From an uncultured Oscillospiraceae bacterium (GTDB lineage Bacteria > Bacillota > Clostridia > Oscillospirales > Ruminococcaceae), in contig CAJMEU010000064.1 of NCBI GenBank assembly GCA_905212515.1, forward strand, positions 1 to 14,580: a DNA stretch of 14,580 nucleotides, written 5' to 3'. Made by a program: the position numbers and the translations under genes. Shown piece by piece: positions 13,845 through 14,580 of the stretch (within the stretch, counting starts at the first letter, position 1; every line of letters begins with the position of its first letter). The notes under the pieces were generated by a model. It saw only the letters and a program-made list of their open reading frames with translations. It was not told the origin of the DNA and made no database searches.

Positions 13845-14580
13845 ATTTTCATCCTCCCGCACTGCGCCTGTTTGGCCTGAGCCTTACGCGCTTGGGCGGC
13901 AATGCCGCGCAGGGCCTCCTTGAAACATTCAAGCGGAAGCTCGGCCGCTCCTGCACCGCCTTGTCCGCCGGCGCGCAGTGCGGAACCGCCGTGGCTGACG
14001 GGCAGAATGTTGTAGCCCACGACTTTGCGGGCATCAACGCCCACCGGGAAGCCCGCAAAATCCTCCCACGGCACCGGCGCAAACGTGTGCTCGCCCAGCG
14101 AAACGGCGCGCGCCTTTTCTGTGCGGCTTTTTGCCTCGGCATAATTGGAGCCGGTCAGGCGCATATACGCCGGGCCCGCAATGGCCGACATGCCGCCAAG
14201 ACCGTAAACCTCGGTCACGCAGCTGTCGCCGAGATAGCCGACCAGGTCCTCTTCTTTATAGGAAGGTTTGAGGAAGATACCCTTGATTTTGGGGGCGGCG
14301 GCAGTGTACCAGCGGTTGCCGGTTCCCGCCATCTGAATGCCGAATTCGACGCCGTTGCCACCCATACCCACCATGACCGTGGAAAGTGAAATGTTTTTGC
14401 AGCTTTGGGTAATGCTTTCGACCCCCGCCATCATCACATGCAAAAAGAAACGGTCGTTGGCCGCAATTTCCCGGATGATGGCTATTATCTGCGGGTGTTC
14501 ACACTCCAGCAGCCAGGGCATCAGCTGAAGCGCAAGCCACATCCAAGCCGCGGGCTGGCGGTTCTGGTATTCGACGCCCA
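13841..14580 (-). CDS. DUF1116/AllG-family protein, partial (N-terminal part beyond the window)
   Basis: C-terminal 245 residues of a DUF1116 protein; the frame stays open to the window edge. Recognisable parts in order are GVEYQNRQPAAWMWLALQLM, the segment with STVMVGMGGNGVEFGIQMAG, then GNRWYTAAAP, YLGDSCVTEVYGLGGMSAIAGP and FPVGVDARKVV. These match E. coli YlbE (AllG), now known as a subunit of oxamate transcarbamylase. Full-length relatives have about 420-470 residues, so roughly half is missing. It ends ...CGRMKI with a stop overlapping the fdrA start by four bases, so translation of the two is coupled, as expected for subunits of one complex. The role is inferred from the family and neighbour. 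Confidence 0.88.
   Translation of the reverse strand, partial: GVEYQNRQPAAWMWLALQLMPWLLECEHPQIIAIIREIAANDRFFLHVMMAGVESITQSCKNISLSTVMVGMGGNGVEFGIQMAGTGNRWYTAAAPKIKGIFLKPSYKEEDLVGYLGDSCVTEVYGLGGMSAIAGPAYMRLTGSNYAEAKSRTEKARAVSLGEHTFAPVPWEDFAGFPVGVDARKVVGYNILPVSHGGSALRAGGQGGAGAAELPLECFKEALRGIAAQARKAQAKQAQCGRMKI

Noticed and set aside
12222..13880. Long plus-strand frame of 552 codons opposite fdrA
   Set aside because: It is an antisense shadow of the fdrA gene, whose frame carries clear family motifs, a ribosome binding site and operon overlaps.

Overview
The window looks like chromosomal DNA of a GC-rich gut-type anaerobic Firmicute, probably a clostridium of the Oscillospiraceae/Ruminococcaceae kind. 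The reasons are strong AAAGGAG-type ribosome binding sites, short intergenic gaps, an AraC regulator of a type common in that group, cytoplasmic GH43 and GH106-like glycosidases, and a MATE gene with a structured attenuator leader. This assignment is inferred from gene content. No rRNA, tRNA, CRISPR array or intact mobile element was seen.

Left part, plus strand (1-6762): the end of an AraC-family regulator is followed by a promoter (TTGACA at 1033) and a leader RNA (about 1083-1179). The leader can fold either into two hairpins closed by a short helix plus a pseudoknot, or into a 24-bp terminator with a U-rich tail. It precedes a MATE efflux gene and is best explained as a guanidine-IV (mepA-type) riboswitch. 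After the MATE gene, with no visible terminator, come a GH43 glycosidase with a possible C-terminal carbohydrate-binding domain and an 885-residue GH106-like glycosidase. Neither has a signal peptide.

Middle (6763-7642): about 880 bases without a convincing gene between two convergent transcription units. It holds several hairpins, including likely minus-strand terminators, a very long inverted repeat at 7200-7243, and a short coding-like fragment that may be a recombinase relic.

Right part, minus strand (read from 14580 down to 7643): a tightly packed series of genes. The order is DUF1116/AllG-like (cut by the window edge), FdrA/AllF-like acyltransferase, a 61-residue stand-alone copy of the FdrA C-terminal domain, a divergent acetate-kinase-family enzyme, a GarR/GlxR-like 3-hydroxyacid dehydrogenase, a D-2-hydroxyacid dehydrogenase, a terminator, then lrgA and lrgB. 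FdrA and DUF1116 are subunits of oxamate transcarbamylase in E. coli, where a carbamate kinase normally takes the carbamoyl phosphate. Here an acetate-kinase-fold enzyme with altered substrate-pocket residues sits in that place. The two dehydrogenases could reduce glyoxylate, tartronate semialdehyde or hydroxypyruvate. LrgAB relatives move glycolate/glycerate in plants and pyruvate in Bacillus. My working model is an energy-conserving ureide or acyl-amide degrading pathway that makes ATP from an acyl phosphate and exports or imports a small hydroxyacid. The individual families are well supported; the pathway is inference.
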